A stretch of 64,000 bases of DNA, taken from the NCBI GenBank assembly GCA_002221725.1, contig NJFT01000022.1, positions 62,001 through 126,000 of the forward strand, read 5' to 3'. Below the pieces are notes generated by a model. That model did not search any database, had not been told where the DNA came from, and saw only the letters and a program-made list of their open reading frames with translations. Positions 1 through 11,133 of this stretch are shown in pieces; positions within the stretch are counted from its first letter, which is position 1, and each line of letters opens with the position of its first letter. Both the position numbers and the translations under genes were made by a program. Source of the DNA: Scedosporium boydii. Taxonomy: Eukaryota > Ascomycota > Sordariomycetes > Microascales > Microascaceae.

Positions 1-2173
1 AGAGGTGACCATCACCAGTCGGGTAAAAGGGCACAGATCGCCAGATAAGCCTCGTTGAGAGAAGTGTTCGCAGCTTGATTGAAAGGATAAGGAGGACACG
101 CGGGAGGGATGCGTGTCAAGTCCCAGAACAAGCTGGGAGAAATCAAATGGCAAACTTGCCAAGGAGATCAGGCAAAAGAAACCCCACTCACACAATTACA
201 TACATCCAAGTGCAGGGTTGGGTTAAAGCTTTGAGAGTGAAGATTCGCAATCCGCTGTGGATATTACTCGATCCCCAGACTCCCCAGACCGACGAAGCAC
301 CCATCTTTCGTATGTAATCTACAAGTAGACTCTGCATCACGTCGTGGAAAGTTGAAAGGAGAGAATGATGGATGATGGACGTGGCATAAAATAGCACGAC
401 GGTCGAGGGATTTGCCAACATAGCCCGGAAAGCATAGTGGGGATGTGCCGGTACGAGGAAGATCTGGTGATCAACCGAGAAGAGCTTAATTCGGACAGCG
501 TCGTGTACGAACTCCTTGGACCTTGGTATCATGGTCCATCCATCGTCCATCGCTGCGTTGATAAGCGCCCGAAAAACGGTGGGGGTTCTTGTCATCGAAG
601 AGGCAATAACATGCGTGAGGTGATCAAGAAGATTCCAATTAAACTCTCCATTCATCTGGAGCGTCTTAGCGCTTCGACAAGGAAAATTTGTCCTTGTCGA
701 TGATCGATGTTCTCATTTCGAAGAGCGCCGGGAACAATTCGATGTCACTTTCAATGTTCTCTGGTGGTGTGTTGGCCAGGGCCCATATAAGGTACTTATA
801 GGCTTGTAGCGTCGTGTGCCAGGCGGCCCCTGCGTTGCAATCGGCGCTGTCACCTCACGAACCAGGGACTGACGCCGGGCTTTGACCCATTGAGGATCGC
901 ATAGGTGCTAAGCCCAGGCTTGGCAGGGGTACTCCTGGCTAAGTCCTTTGGCCCTTCGACAATGGCACCCTGGGGCCAATCAGGTCAGGTAATCGCCAAA
1001 ATTGGCCCCGCCTTTCCGGGTCGGAAAGCCCAATCACAATCCTCCAAGCGAAATTGCTGCCGCCCTCTGCTTCCCAGGTTGCAGAGGATGTCCTGCTTTT
1101 ATCCCTCAGTCGCCAGAAACAGAGAGACTCAGCCTCTATAATTGGTACCTCAACTCAGGTACCGTGCAGTAGTGGCAACGCTACAACGGTACAACGGCTC
1201 TGCGCAGTCGGTGGCCCAATCGTGAAGTTCCTTCCCAAGTTCCTTTAGAAGTTCCCCCTTCCCAAAGCGTTGCAGTGTGCCCACGAATGGCGCCGGTGGC
1301 TGGTTCCTTCCCCTGGTGCCCGCCCCAACTAGGGATAATGAACCTACGGAGTAATTTCCCAAGGAAAATGTGCTGAATGCTCGTGGACATTGTGCTGTGC
1401 TCCAAGTCCCCAATACTCAATATTACAGGGGAGCCTCCTCTCCTTCCCGAGCCCATCGTGTTCCCACCCAACTCCGCTCTTTCCTCGTTTTCCCTCAACA
1501 TCGTCCCTGCTCACGATTGCCCGACGGATCACCAAGTCAAGTCTATGGTCTAGTTTATCGTTCCTTCCTCGCCAGATATCCTAACGAACCTTATTCACTC
1601 TTTTTTCACATAACCTGGAATATCAACTTCACTCTTTCAGTTGATTTCCGTCCGATCTTTAATACCTAATACCGCTCCAAATACGATTCTTCCACTGTAA
1701 GTGTGCCTGATTGTTGCACCACCACAAACTCTTCCCGTTTGCCTCCCCGACATGGTCCCTTCGCTCCAGGCCTTCCCGATCTCGCCCCGGCCCGACGCAT
1801 GCGAACGATAGAAAAGAGTTGAGGACAATAAGAGAGGGAACTGCGTCACCGGGACGGTCTTGGAGAACTCCGCTCGTTGCCCAGGCAAGAAGAGGACGGC
1901 AAAAAATACACGAGACAACACTACAAGATCCAACCTAACGAGATATACTAACACATGTCTTGCCCCAGCCTTCCTACGCCAACGTACATAGCAAGCCGCT
2001 GTGCAGCTATTGTCTAATCTCGACATCCACTCCTTAATCTGCACGAACGCCAGTCTCTTTGAGTACCGAACCAACAAAGGGACCCGACGACAGTAACGAC
2101 AGCGACGAAATTCTGAAAACACACAACCTACGGAGTTGAATCTTTTTGAACAATCCCATTCTAAACCGCAACC
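1..2173. other. Non-coding left edge and upstream region of the 2174 gene
   Basis: I see no supportable gene in this stretch. Open frames are short and overlap on both strands without a coherent protein. The part before 2174 is rich in C, CT and CA, as expected of a fungal promoter and 5' leader. A 7-bp perfect inverted repeat (GGTACCT / AGGTACC, 1144-1150 and 1157-1163) and two copies of TACGGAGT (1345 and 2129) are the only small structures I noticed. Confidence 0.5.
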
Positions 2174-2749
2174 ATGCCCGCCCTCAAGTACCTTTTTGCT
2201 CGAAGCAACGTGGTCAACATCGAAGATGCCGACCACGACAACAATGACTCCAGCAATAGCGACGCCATCCGGATGATGGCTGGTGTTCTCTCTCTCTTCA
2301 TTGTCGGCCTTGTTCTTGCCACCACTCTGCTGTACTTCCGCCGCGTCAAGCAGCAGAAGAAGATGATGGAGCTCGGTAAACCTCCCGCGTATTCCGATCT
2401 CCACCCCTCGGGTCTCACGATCGAGACAACCGACAAGCACGGTCGGTCGAGCGTCTTCGTTATCAGCAAGGACGGCCAGCCCATGCTCTCGAACCCTCTC
2501 TCTCCTCCCCACTCGCCCGACAACGTCCCCCAGATTCGCATCACCTTCCCCGATGAGCAGGACGAGTCCGGCAGGACCAAGAGCGGCCGTGTCGTTGTTG
2601 TCCGTATGGGCGAGACCAGTGTTGGCCTGGAGCCCGTCAGGGAGGAGCAGCTCCCTGTCTATGAAAAGGAGAACAACTCTCAGTTCTACTCGATCGACAT
2701 GGATAGAATCGGTGGGCTGAAGGAGAAGGACCGAACTCAATTCCACTAA
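2174..2749 (+). CDS. Single-pass membrane protein with PPxY motif, unknown function
   Basis: This is an intronless 191-residue protein that I cannot name. It has a short acidic, Asn/Asp-rich N-terminal part, one hydrophobic segment at about residues 34-54, then a basic stop-transfer stretch (FRRVKQQKK). That arrangement suggests a lumenal or external N-terminus and a cytosolic tail of about 135 residues. The tail carries a PPAY motif at 70-73 and an LPVY motif at 160-163. Both fit ligands of WW domains in Nedd4/Rsp5-type ubiquitin ligases, so an adaptor or substrate role is a reasonable inference. A Ser/Pro-rich patch (NPLSPPHSP) lies between them. The ATG is the first in frame after a stop-rich leader, and TAA ends it. 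Codon use is strongly C-ending, like conserved genes here, which supports it over the long antisense frame. Confidence 0.8.
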   Translation: MPALKYLFARSNVVNIEDADHDNNDSSNSDAIRMMAGVLSLFIVGLVLATTLLYFRRVKQQKKMMELGKPPAYSDLHPSGLTIETTDKHGRSSVFVISKDGQPMLSNPLSPPHSPDNVPQIRITFPDEQDESGRTKSGRVVVVRMGETSVGLEPVREEQLPVYEKENNSQFYSIDMDRIGGLKEKDRTQFH

Positions 2750-3623
2750 CCACGGATGAGTCTTGCACTGAAAGAGGAACGTGGCATTTATATTCTTTCC
2801 CTCCTTAAGCCACGGCAATTGGCCTTTTTTATAAACCTCCTATCTCGACTTCATCTACCAAGGAGATTCTCTTTCTTTACGACTTTATAGCAACATAGAC
2901 GGCGACTCGAAATTTTCGTCTTGAGGAATACACATGGATACCCTTCACTTAGGAAACAGACCAGAGGCGCCGAAACTGGGATACACATACCTGTTCGCCT
3001 ACACATGACCCGCACACAAACACGGCCCGTCCCAAACTCTAGCCCTTGACCTCTTCTCTTATTTTCTCTCTTTTTCCATCCTTCCTTTTTGCAAGAGCGA
3101 CAGGAGCGGGCCGTGGCGGTGAAATGTATGGGCGAACTAGGGCATTGAATGAACGACTTGACTTGGAACATGAAGCACGAGGCGGCTCTCGAAAAGGAAG
3201 CCCACATGCAATGTAGTATACCCGTGTATTACATTACATTCTAATGCTGTATATATAGTAATTTATATTTCCAGCGGCTCCCGCCGGACTCTTTTCATGA
3301 CTTGCTTATTTTTCTTATTTCTGGGGTCTTGTCGATGAATCTGAGGGGATACTTCGATGCAGAGCGTTGACAAAAGCACTTGTTCGCAGTTACGATGTTG
3401 AAGGATTCGAAGGAGCACTCATCCTGGTCACGTGTGGATCCAAATTTGGGAATACCGGTCGGACCAATGCCCGAAAGCTTATGGACATGCAAGACCGATC
3501 CATCCGTCAGTAAGGCCTTTCGTCCCATCATAACCAAAACCCATTCGATCAGTTTATTGTTTTGTTCGACGAATCTGTTCTCGGGTACTATACCCGTTCC
3601 CTCGGGGGGGATCCAATTGCGCC
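2750..3623. other. Intergenic: 3' region of the PPxY gene and promoter of the P4H gene
   Basis: No gene is visible. The stretch has T-rich and CT-rich segments (3055-3095), AT-rich sequence at 3220-3275, and only short conflicting frames. It probably holds the 3' UTR of the upstream gene and the promoter and leader of the next. Confidence 0.5.
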
Positions 3624-4641
3624 ATGTTATCGTACATAGTCGCCCTCGTGGCATGTCTCATCTTCTTCTCCAACCCGATCCTCCAGCTCTTCTCCCCCCA
3701 CACCAAGAGAGCCATCCGGAGCCCTCGGCCCACTCTTAACGATTCGCTTTTGGCCATTCCCGGTCCCAATGACTCGTCCATTGCGTGTCCGAGGGATGCT
3801 TATGCGGTGCATATTTACTCAAGGGAGCCGTTGGTGATGTATATTGAGAATTTCTTGACAGAAGAGGAGAGGTCTCACTTGTTAGACGTCAGGTAAACGA
3901 GCAACAAATTTCCTTTCTTTTTGTTACTCATTTTTCTCCTTCTCTTTTTTTCCCCCAGAAAAAGGAAAAATTCGGGGGAAAGGAGAAGAATTCCATGTAG
4001 AAATTGACCAGTTCTCACCGTTCACTTACAGCGAGGACCTCTTCCAACCCTCCACAATCACCAACAACGGCGACTCAACCCACCGCGACACCGCCATCCG
4101 CAACTCCGAAGTTGCCCTGGTCCCGCGAACCCCAACCATCCGGTGCATCGAGCGGCGCGCCCTCTCCCTCCAAGGCTGGCGCGAAGAGCTCTGGATCGAG
4201 CGGCTCCGCACGCAGCGGTACTTCCCCGGAGGCCACTACAGCCACCACTTCGACTGGAGCTCGAACGCGGGCGGGTGGGGCCGTGTGAGCAGCATCATGG
4301 CTTGGGTGTCCGTGTCCGAGGGGATGGAAGGTGGGGGCACGGAGTTTCCTTTGTTGCCGGCTCCAGTGTTTAAGGATTTGGAGACGGATCAGAGGACGGA
4401 GGCGGCGACGGAGGAGGAGAGGTTTTGGTGTCGGTTTTTGGAATGTGTCGATGGGAGGGTGGTTACGGGGGAGGATGGGATGGGGGTTACGTTTAGGGCC
4501 GTTGAGGGGAATGCGGTGTTTTGGGCGAATTTTAGGGCGGATGGGTCGGGGGACGGATATGCGGAGACGTGGCATGCGGGGATGCCTGTTAAGAAGGGGG
4601 TCAAGGTTGGGTTGAATATATGGACTTCAGGCAGGATTTAA
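3624..4641 (+). CDS. Prolyl 4-hydroxylase-like 2-oxoglutarate/Fe(II) dioxygenase, membrane-anchored
   Basis: There are two exons, 3624-3892 and 4032-4641, split by a 139-nt intron (GTAAAC...TTACAG), giving about 292 residues. An N-terminal hydrophobic segment (about residues 3-22) looks like an uncleaved signal anchor, so an ER or secretory-membrane location is likely. The double-stranded beta-helix core is clear. It has a Tyr followed by the iron-binding H-x-D (H162, D164 in HHFDW), then the distal His and 2-oxoglutarate Lys in WHAGMPVKKGVK (about H271 and K281). The ligand set is complete, so activity is expected; the family hydroxylates prolines in protein substrates using 2-oxoglutarate, O2, Fe(II) and ascorbate. 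The substrate is unknown. Codon use flips abruptly within exon 2 (see findings). The stop lies 231 bp from the convergent F-box gene. Confidence 0.9.
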
Positions 4642-4872
4642 CGGTGTTTCTGGAGGAAAGGGGAGGAGGTATGGGTTTTCTAGATGGGATCTTGATGATG
4701 AAATGATGAGATGACTGGCTTTGGAGCTGCCAGGAACGTGGCTCTACGCGCAAACATGTACGATAAGCATTGAGGTTGAATGTCCGAGAAGAAAAATCAT
4801 CATCATTAGGATTCCCCTGGTGTATTTTGATTACAAAACAGTGTGCTCCAAATACTCCGTTGCTGGAAAGGG

Positions 4873-6327
4873 CTAGAAGCCGGCCAAGTCTTCGTCGTAA
4901 ACAGTCCCCAATAGAAAATAGAATTCGTCTCTTGGATCCTCATCCTCGTCCCAATTCTTCCTCCACTGCTTCTTTAGCAGTTCCGTGGCCCCAGTACGCT
5001 CCATGGTCGTCGCATCCCAAAAGACGTATCCCCAACGCTGTATTTCGTCCGGGATGTAACACCCGACCAAGGTACTGTATGTGCCACCCCAAATTATCGT
5101 CCAAGCCAACGGTGGTGCATGCGGCTCGCCGTCGCCGCGGAAAGGGAGCGCGACTCGGTCCTCCTGCATCTGATCTCGCTTAGATGGCTTATTCCTGTAG
5201 CGCGTTTCCTGATGCGTTTCGCCGAGTATGCCCTCGAACCTATTAACCGGAATGTACGAGGCCCACATATGCTCCTGTATGATGGTGACGAGATGTTCGT
5301 GGTCCTTTATATTGAACATGACCTCGTGTAACAGGGGAAGGCCGCGTAGCGTCAGGCCTTCCAGATAATTTCCCCGGTCCCCTGTTCCAAGCGTTAGAAA
5401 TGTATGAGAGTGTAGTGAACTTTGGATATTGGACTTACACTCGTTATCAAATTCGAATGCGCCGGTTGGAGTAGGAGGTCGGTCTTGATCGTCGAACTTA
5501 GGATTGTCCGGATGTAAATCCCAACGAATGTCGTCGAGAATCTTGTCGTATACGCCGGTTACAAACTTGTAGAACAAGAAAAACTCTTCAACTCCCCATG
5601 GCTCTATCATATCAAAGAAAGCCGCCATTCGAGCTTCGAGATTCTCCCTCGGCACCCTCACAGAACCTCGCTCAGTCAGTTCACAGAATAGCTGGAAGCG
5701 ATATATGGCTCGTGCCAATCGCATCGTCTCCGTGCTGGTTAGAACAACCTTCTCCGGGCAGTTCTGAGGGTTCTTCCCTGTTTGCGCGGTGAGGTCATCC
5801 AGCATCCAGCGAGCGAAGCGTTCGGAAATAGGTTGCACAGAATACGAGTACAAGGAGGCCATACTTAGAACCGCGTCTCGAGGGAGCTTGTCCACAGGCG
5901 TTTCCTCAGAATACCACGTCACTAACTCAGTAATGACTTCCTTTTCAGAGTTGTACTGAGGCGCAAACAGGTAGACAGCATACGCATCATCAATTGCGCT
6001 GCCCAATGTCTCCCTGAGGCATCCCGAGAGGACATAGTTGCGGTCGAAAAGATATTGCTGATGAAAGGTTGGTGACGCGTGGACGAGTGCTTGTAGCTGT
6101 GGAAAATCCAGAATGGACAAAAGATGGCGCCGGACTTCAGGTGGAAGGCTTTCAAGGCTACTATCACATTTCTGCTCCTCTGCCTTCAGGTTTAGTATCG
6201 ACACCTGTTCTGCTAGTGCTGCTCCAGGATCAGACTCAATGATGGTAGAGATGGGGTCTGGTCTTTGGTCTTTAGCTTTGAAGGTTCTGATAGCCTTCTT
6301 GAACTTTGTGACGACAAGTTCTTTCAT
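4873..6327 (-). CDS. F-box domain protein
   Basis: This frame starts at 6327 and ends at 4873, encoding 484 residues if read straight through. Near residues 57-95 a segment beginning SLESLPPEVRRHLLSILDFP matches the fungal F-box pattern (LPxE...L...L). Such proteins bind Skp1 and recruit substrates to an SCF ubiquitin ligase. No C-terminal WD40 or LRR repeats are seen; the remainder resembles the many uncharacterised fungal F-box proteins of this size. A good 57-nt intron lies inside the frame at 5382-5438 (GTAAGT, branch CTAAC, ACAG). Removing it keeps the frame and gives about 465 residues, with NEC...GDR becoming NEWDR. The spliced form is preferred, but both are translatable. It converges on the P4H gene. 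Confidence 0.8.
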   Translation of the reverse strand: MKELVVTKFKKAIRTFKAKDQRPDPISTIIESDPGAALAEQVSILNLKAEEQKCDSSLESLPPEVRRHLLSILDFPQLQALVHASPTFHQQYLFDRNYVLSGCLRETLGSAIDDAYAVYLFAPQYNSEKEVITELVTWYSEETPVDKLPRDAVLSMASLYSYSVQPISERFARWMLDDLTAQTGKNPQNCPEKVVLTSTETMRLARAIYRFQLFCELTERGSVRVPRENLEARMAAFFDMIEPWGVEEFFLFYKFVTGVYDKILDDIRWDLHPDNPKFDDQDRPPTPTGAFEFDNECKSNIQSSLHSHTFLTLGTGDRGNYLEGLTLRGLPLLHEVMFNIKDHEHLVTIIQEHMWASYIPVNRFEGILGETHQETRYRNKPSKRDQMQEDRVALPFRGDGEPHAPPLAWTIIWGGTYSTLVGCYIPDEIQRWGYVFWDATTMERTGATELLKKQWRKNWDEDEDPRDEFYFLLGTVYDEDLAGF

Positions 6328-7750
6328 CTTGCAGTTTGTATGTGATGAGTCGGAGATCCTTTATGGGGGAGGTAGCATTCGGAAGGGAGATGCGATGGGA
6401 GGGAGATGGAGATGGAGAGATTATCGAGAGGCCAATGTTTATTCCAGCCATTGTTATTTTTATAGTTTGTGCTCACTTTGTATCCTCACTTAGTCCCACC
6501 TTCCCAAACTGTTGGTATGAGTAGCAATCTTACAGTCAACATTAATGAGTCACCGTTAATGGATGATATTGGAGCAATAGTTGAGAGATGTTATCCGGGC
6601 TGCTGCTGATGGATGCTGTGCTGTGAGTTTGTGACTCAGGGTTGGTCAAGGCGAAGGAGGTGGCTGTGAGCCTGTGATTCGATGAGGCAGCGAATGATTC
6701 GATGAAGCACGAAGCACAGGGTCCAAGAGCCAGCACCAAGATGCCTTGTGTAACAATTCGGCGTCTACAATTGTAATAATTGGCTTAGAGAAGAGATCAA
6801 TTGATCAATTGATATTGGTGACCGGGTTGAGACAACATTGGGGAGCTCAGAGAGTTGAGTTCGCGACGCGCCTACCCAGGGACAGAGACATCAAATGGCA
6901 AAGAGTATTCAACATCATCTCAATCCAAATTTTGACAGTGGGTCTTCTTGACACAGGGCTGATCAAACTAGTCCTGGGGCATTGTTTGGGCCAATCTCCA
7001 ATCTTGACCAAACCAATGATCAACGCGGCGTCGATCTTGGGAAATCCCTCCTCCCGAGACCCTGCTCAGAGCATCGGGGGAAGCAGTTGAGGCTAGTCGA
7101 TGTACCGCCTTCCGCGGGGTCCTAGCTATTTAACTTCATATCACCCTACTTAGAGCATTGAACATACGAAGCAGGTCAGTCGAGACACCGCCTTTCTTCC
7201 GTCGAGCTACCTTGGATATTCACATGACTCGCTTCCCAGATTTCAATGATGGCCATTCTGGCTCTAAATTAAGCCTGAGGGAGGGATGCCCTTGTGCGAC
7301 GTAGGTTCTCTGTTGCGTGGAGGCCAGCAACCATGGGCCTGGCCAGTTTGCCAGGGCTTCTTCTCAATATCTTGGATATCTTGTTTTGGCCGCGGCCCCT
7401 TTTGTTCTGCGAACATGCTAGTTGTTTGCAGGCTCTAGTCATTGCAACGAAAGGAGCTCCCTGTCAGGACTTTGCCTGCCAGGTTATCACATTGTCTCGT
7501 GAAGCCCCATGACGCCTTTGCGAGAGGGCGTATGTATATGAAGCGCCTGCTCCTGCTCCTGCTCCTGCTCTGCGTCTCTTGATCTCAAGTTTTCTCCGTA
7601 GTCTCTCGCCAGTAGACAAAGCCACAAGTCTCTCTCTAGCCATCATCTTCATCGCCAATCCAATCACTGTTTCTTTGATATCCTATTCTGCAACTTCGAC
7701 GTTGCTCTCGCTTCCACCCACTCCATAGTCTTACACTATCTTCTTTCATT
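6328..7750. other. Intergenic region with tandem palindrome and CCTGCT repeat
   Basis: No gene can be supported here. Two overlapping copies of the palindrome ATCAATTGAT lie at 6796-6813, and a short tandem CCTGCT run of about four units lies at 7546-7569. The right end is CT-rich and probably serves as leader for the gene that follows. Confidence 0.45.
7546..7569. repeat. CCTGCT hexanucleotide tandem repeat, about 4 units
   Basis: Four consecutive CCTGCT units can be read directly, followed by a partial unit. It is a simple repeat in the upstream region of the next gene, with no sign of function. Confidence 0.85.
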
Positions 7751-8747
7751 ATGTGCAACCACTGCTCTCGGGCAGGAAAGGGGATCCCTAGGTGCCTAGA
7801 CGGAAAGTTATCTTCGCCTATCCGAGCGTTAGCGGTAATGTATACCATATACCATGTCTAGTCTAGTCTAAGGAGATGCCAGCTAATGTATTTCCCGGTA
7901 CCCTTTGCAGCCTTGCGCACCAGAGGGACCAGAACACGAGCAGCTACCGTTTATGCCGGCTTATAGCCCGGGCAATTCACGTCCCGGTCCTAGCTTCGCG
8001 ACGGATCAAAAGGGATCCTCTCCCCCGAGCTCTCCTGCCAGCGCGGCTAGCTGTATCTCTGTCGAGTCGGCAGTTGAAACCGTGAATTCTATCGAGAGCT
8101 CACCGTCCATCAAAGACCTAGCTAAGCAGATTAGTGATGATCTGGATGGTGTTGGACGCACGGTGCTGGATCTCGAGAAATGGTTTAAGGAGATAAATTC
8201 CAATAGGTACAAAAAACGTTTACCGTGGACAGACGCGATGGAAAGGGCGTTCAAGCGCTACAAAGGTCTTGTAGATAAGCATACGAGGACTCATCAAGCG
8301 TTCGATAACTACTATCTAACCACGAAGGGCTCGAACTCTAAGAAGAATGCGACGGCGGAGGACCATGTCGAGCGCGCCCAGCTCGCTCTTGAATGGGGTA
8401 GAGCGGCTCTGGAGTATGCTTGTTCCTCCTCCCCCCCCCATGTTTCGTGAGTGGGAAATTAATAGTAGTTGTTCTTCCTCTCTAGAGCGGGAGAGGCTAG
8501 GGCTGATTTCATGGAAATGTACCGTAGGGCCTACAAGCTGGATAGAATCAAGGGCCATATCGAGGCAGTGCAAAATTGCATTAACAGTGCCCGAGACGCC
8601 GTCGAAGAAGCTGAGAAAAATTACGCCAGTGCGTGCTTATAAAACCATACCTCACTTGGGCTTTTTCGCAATAAGCTAACATGCTTCGAATGAACAGAGA
8701 TTTGGGCCAAAGTCGGACTCCAATCTAGTCCCTCCGTCTTCTGGTAG
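7751..8747 (+). CDS. Helical protein of unknown function, four exons
   Basis: I do not recognise this protein. The model is 7751-7834, 7911-8413, 8486-8628 and 8698-8747, about 259 residues. The first intron (GTAATG...TTGCAG) and therefore the start are the least certain; a conservative start is the Met at 7953. The second (72 nt, GTATGC...CTCTAG) joins helical sequence smoothly (RAALE to AGEARADF) and removes an odd Ser/Pro stretch. The third (69 nt, GTGCGT, branch GCTAAC, ACAG) also reads smoothly into KIWAKVGL. After a Pro/Ser-rich, probably disordered N-terminus, the protein is almost entirely charged amphipathic helix, with no catalytic motif or membrane segment. Its looser codon use than the conserved genes nearby suggests a lineage-specific gene. 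Confidence 0.6.
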
Positions 8748-9470
8748 CGTGTTTTTGAGTATAATCTAGCCGCAAGAAGGGAGCGGGACTCCTTTTTTCG
8801 ATGTGTTTGTGGGATTGAGCTCTCTTATTGGGCGGTGATCATTGGAGATTCGTTGGTAGGCCATCGTCGGACTTGGTATTAGTGTGCGCAAGACTGCCAA
8901 TCCGGTCAGCGGAAAGTACAGTCCATACAGGAGTAGTTCCTGCGTAATCAGATAATAGATCTATTCCCCTACTATTGTTCCTTTCAGATACTGCTATCTG
9001 ATGTCGTCGGTGCTAACTCGTATTGCCTGGTGTTCCTTGAAATGTCGTCGGAATTGAGATGAGACATGGACCTGGCCCGGACCTGCAGGCGACACACGTG
9101 ACTAACACGATTTTCGGGAGGCCAAACCAGAACCGGTCCAGGTCGGGCCCTGGCATCAAATCAATTGAAGCTCGGCACCTCCACTAAATGTCCAACCTCG
9201 TGTAGAATCGGTATTAATTGGTTCCATGTAAGAGCGGCATCAACCCAATGCGTCGGTGCCTCGCGTGGTGTGTCTGAGTTGAGATGAGGCTCTGCCTTGT
9301 TCTATTGTCTCGTGCCAAACAATCTACCTAAATTCTTAAAGCATCTCTTAATACCTAATCTCTCTTTGTTCTCGTCTTTTTCAAAGCACAAGTTGAGAAA
9401 CTCTCCGCCCTCATCAAATTCTCATCTCCTCCCACCTATTCTACTCCACCCATTTTTGTACCCCTCTGCC
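8748..9470. other. Intergenic, promoter of the EBP-like gene
   Basis: No gene is seen. The last 150 bases are T- and CT-rich (9345-9460), typical of a fungal 5' leader. GC-rich segments around 9060-9150 contain no long open frame. Confidence 0.45.
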
Positions 9471-10545
9471 ATGGAGGACCAGATGGTGCCCAACCATCCT
9501 TACTCGCCTCAGACGGCTGTCATACCTCATTACCGAGAGAATGACAAGCCATTATATTCACTCATTGGATCCTTGGCACTCCTACTCTCTATCGTGGCGG
9601 TGGGCTCGGCCGGCTTAGCTGCGAGACGGAACCCGAAGTTGTCTATCAATGAGAGGCTCATCGTCAGCTGGTATTCCATATGTAAGGCCAATTATCACAC
9701 ACCTCATTGCAATTTACATGGTACTAACCTCAAGATAGGTGGGTTTCTTCACTGCTTCTTCGAAGGTTCGTTTTTTCCCCTCCCTGTTGTAAACTCCTCG
9801 CCAGGAGTTTGCTGAAATCAAGCCAAGCCCTCACTTCCGTAGTGTTTGCCCATTCCTAACGGTTGGCCACATTCCAGGATACTTCGTTCTCAACCATGCC
9901 AACCTGGCAGGCCAGCAAACGCTCTTCGCCCAGCTATGGAAGGAGTACAGTTTGTCTGACTCAAGATATCTCACATCAGACCCCTTCATGATCTCAGTAG
10001 AGACCATAACTGTTGTGAGTAGGGTCCTCTCGGCTGTGTGAGAGAAAACTGGCTGACATCTCCCCAAAGCTTGTGTGGGGTCCTTTAAGCTTCTTCTCGG
10101 CATGGTGCATAATAAGAGATAGTACCATCCGATACCCCGTTCAGATGATGGTCTGCATGGGTCATCTCTACGGCGTCGTTCTCTACTATGCCACCAGCGC
10201 CGCCGAACAGTATTATCGGGGGAATTCCCATAGTAGACCGGAGTTCCAGTACTTTTGGCTCTACTATGTGGGTTTCAACCTCCCTTGGGTAATAGTCCCG
10301 TCTTGTAAGTTTCCCTCCCTTGATTGCGGAAGATACGCGTTTGTGGGTAAGAAGAATCCAAGGCTAACTTGAAAACAGTTCTCCTTTTACGCAGTATTCG
10401 CGCCATGAGGGTTGCCTTTGCTATGCTGGGCCGGGTACGGGGGCTTCTGACTGAACTTCGCGGTAGTATCCATGATATCAACCAGCGCAAGCATGAAGAG
10501 GAGGAATCTGCGAGCCAGAGCGGAGAGGATGAGAAAGCAGCGTAG
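9471..10545 (+). CDS. EBP-type (emopamil-binding) sterol delta8-delta7 isomerase-like protein
   Basis: There are five exons (9471-9681, 9739-9765, 9878-10014, 10070-10304, 10379-10545), 258 residues. The four introns are 57, 112, 55 and 74 nt; most have a CTAAC-type branch point. The product is a multi-span membrane protein of the EBP/EXPERA family. Residues known to line the human EBP active site all have counterparts at nearly identical positions: H75 and E79 (LHCFFEGYF), E121 and T124 (SVETIT), and N195 and W198 (FNLPW). EBP moves the sterol double bond from C8 to C7 in the ER. Most fungi do this with the unrelated Erg2, so this may be a second isomerase or act on another sterol-like substrate. 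The C-terminal tail is charged and Glu-rich. The 27-nt exon 2 was placed by conservation; its donor GTTCGT is weak. Confidence 0.87.
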
Positions 10546-11133
10546 AGAATAGGATTTAGCGTAAGTTGATCTAGAAACAGTATCCCTCTTCGATAATGAT
10601 AACGATTGCCGTATGCGCTGGACTGGCGATACATTTGCTTCCAGTGAGCAGTTGTTATTATGATGTTGAAGTGTTTGTCCAAGCAGGTCCGTCAATTGCT
10701 CCTTCCTCTCTTTAGCCTCAAGATCGAACAGCTATTATGCGCCTCATTGAAAGCGATGTTCAATAGAACAAATCTTTCCGGACAAACTGGGAAGGGACGA
10801 ACAGACAATAAGGCCTGTACTCTTCAAGGAGGCCACCTATTTACCATGAATAGGTTAGATCTCGTCAACAGTCTCGAGAAAAACACAGAAGTGCTTCCCG
10901 AATAATGGCTTAGCCAACTCTTTCACTCCCAGACTGACTCGATCATCTTCGCCATCTATTCCCATCATCACTCTCCATTATAATCGCCACCCGTGCTCCA
11001 GCAGGACCTATTCATTAATCAAATCACAATCACAATCATCACATCCTTCTACTTCTTGACATCTTCGTCAAAGTCGCAGAGTCTTACCTTCCTCTCTGCC
11101 GGCCATAGAATCACTCTACACCCACAAGGAGCA
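10546..11133. other. Intergenic, 3' region of EBP gene and leader of 11134 gene
   Basis: No gene is supported. The right half (10915-11130) is rich in C and A with few G, like the 5' leaders elsewhere in this window, so the mRNA of the next gene probably starts here. Confidence 0.45.

Noticed and set aside
1637..2818. 393-residue open frame on the minus strand
   Set aside because: It is the antisense of the 2174-2749 gene, has no recognisable features and a composition typical of the complement of C-ending codons.
8447..8485. 39-nt intron in the 7751-8747 gene
   Set aside because: Shorter than any other intron here and it keeps an odd Ser/Pro insert; the 72-nt version joins helical sequence better.
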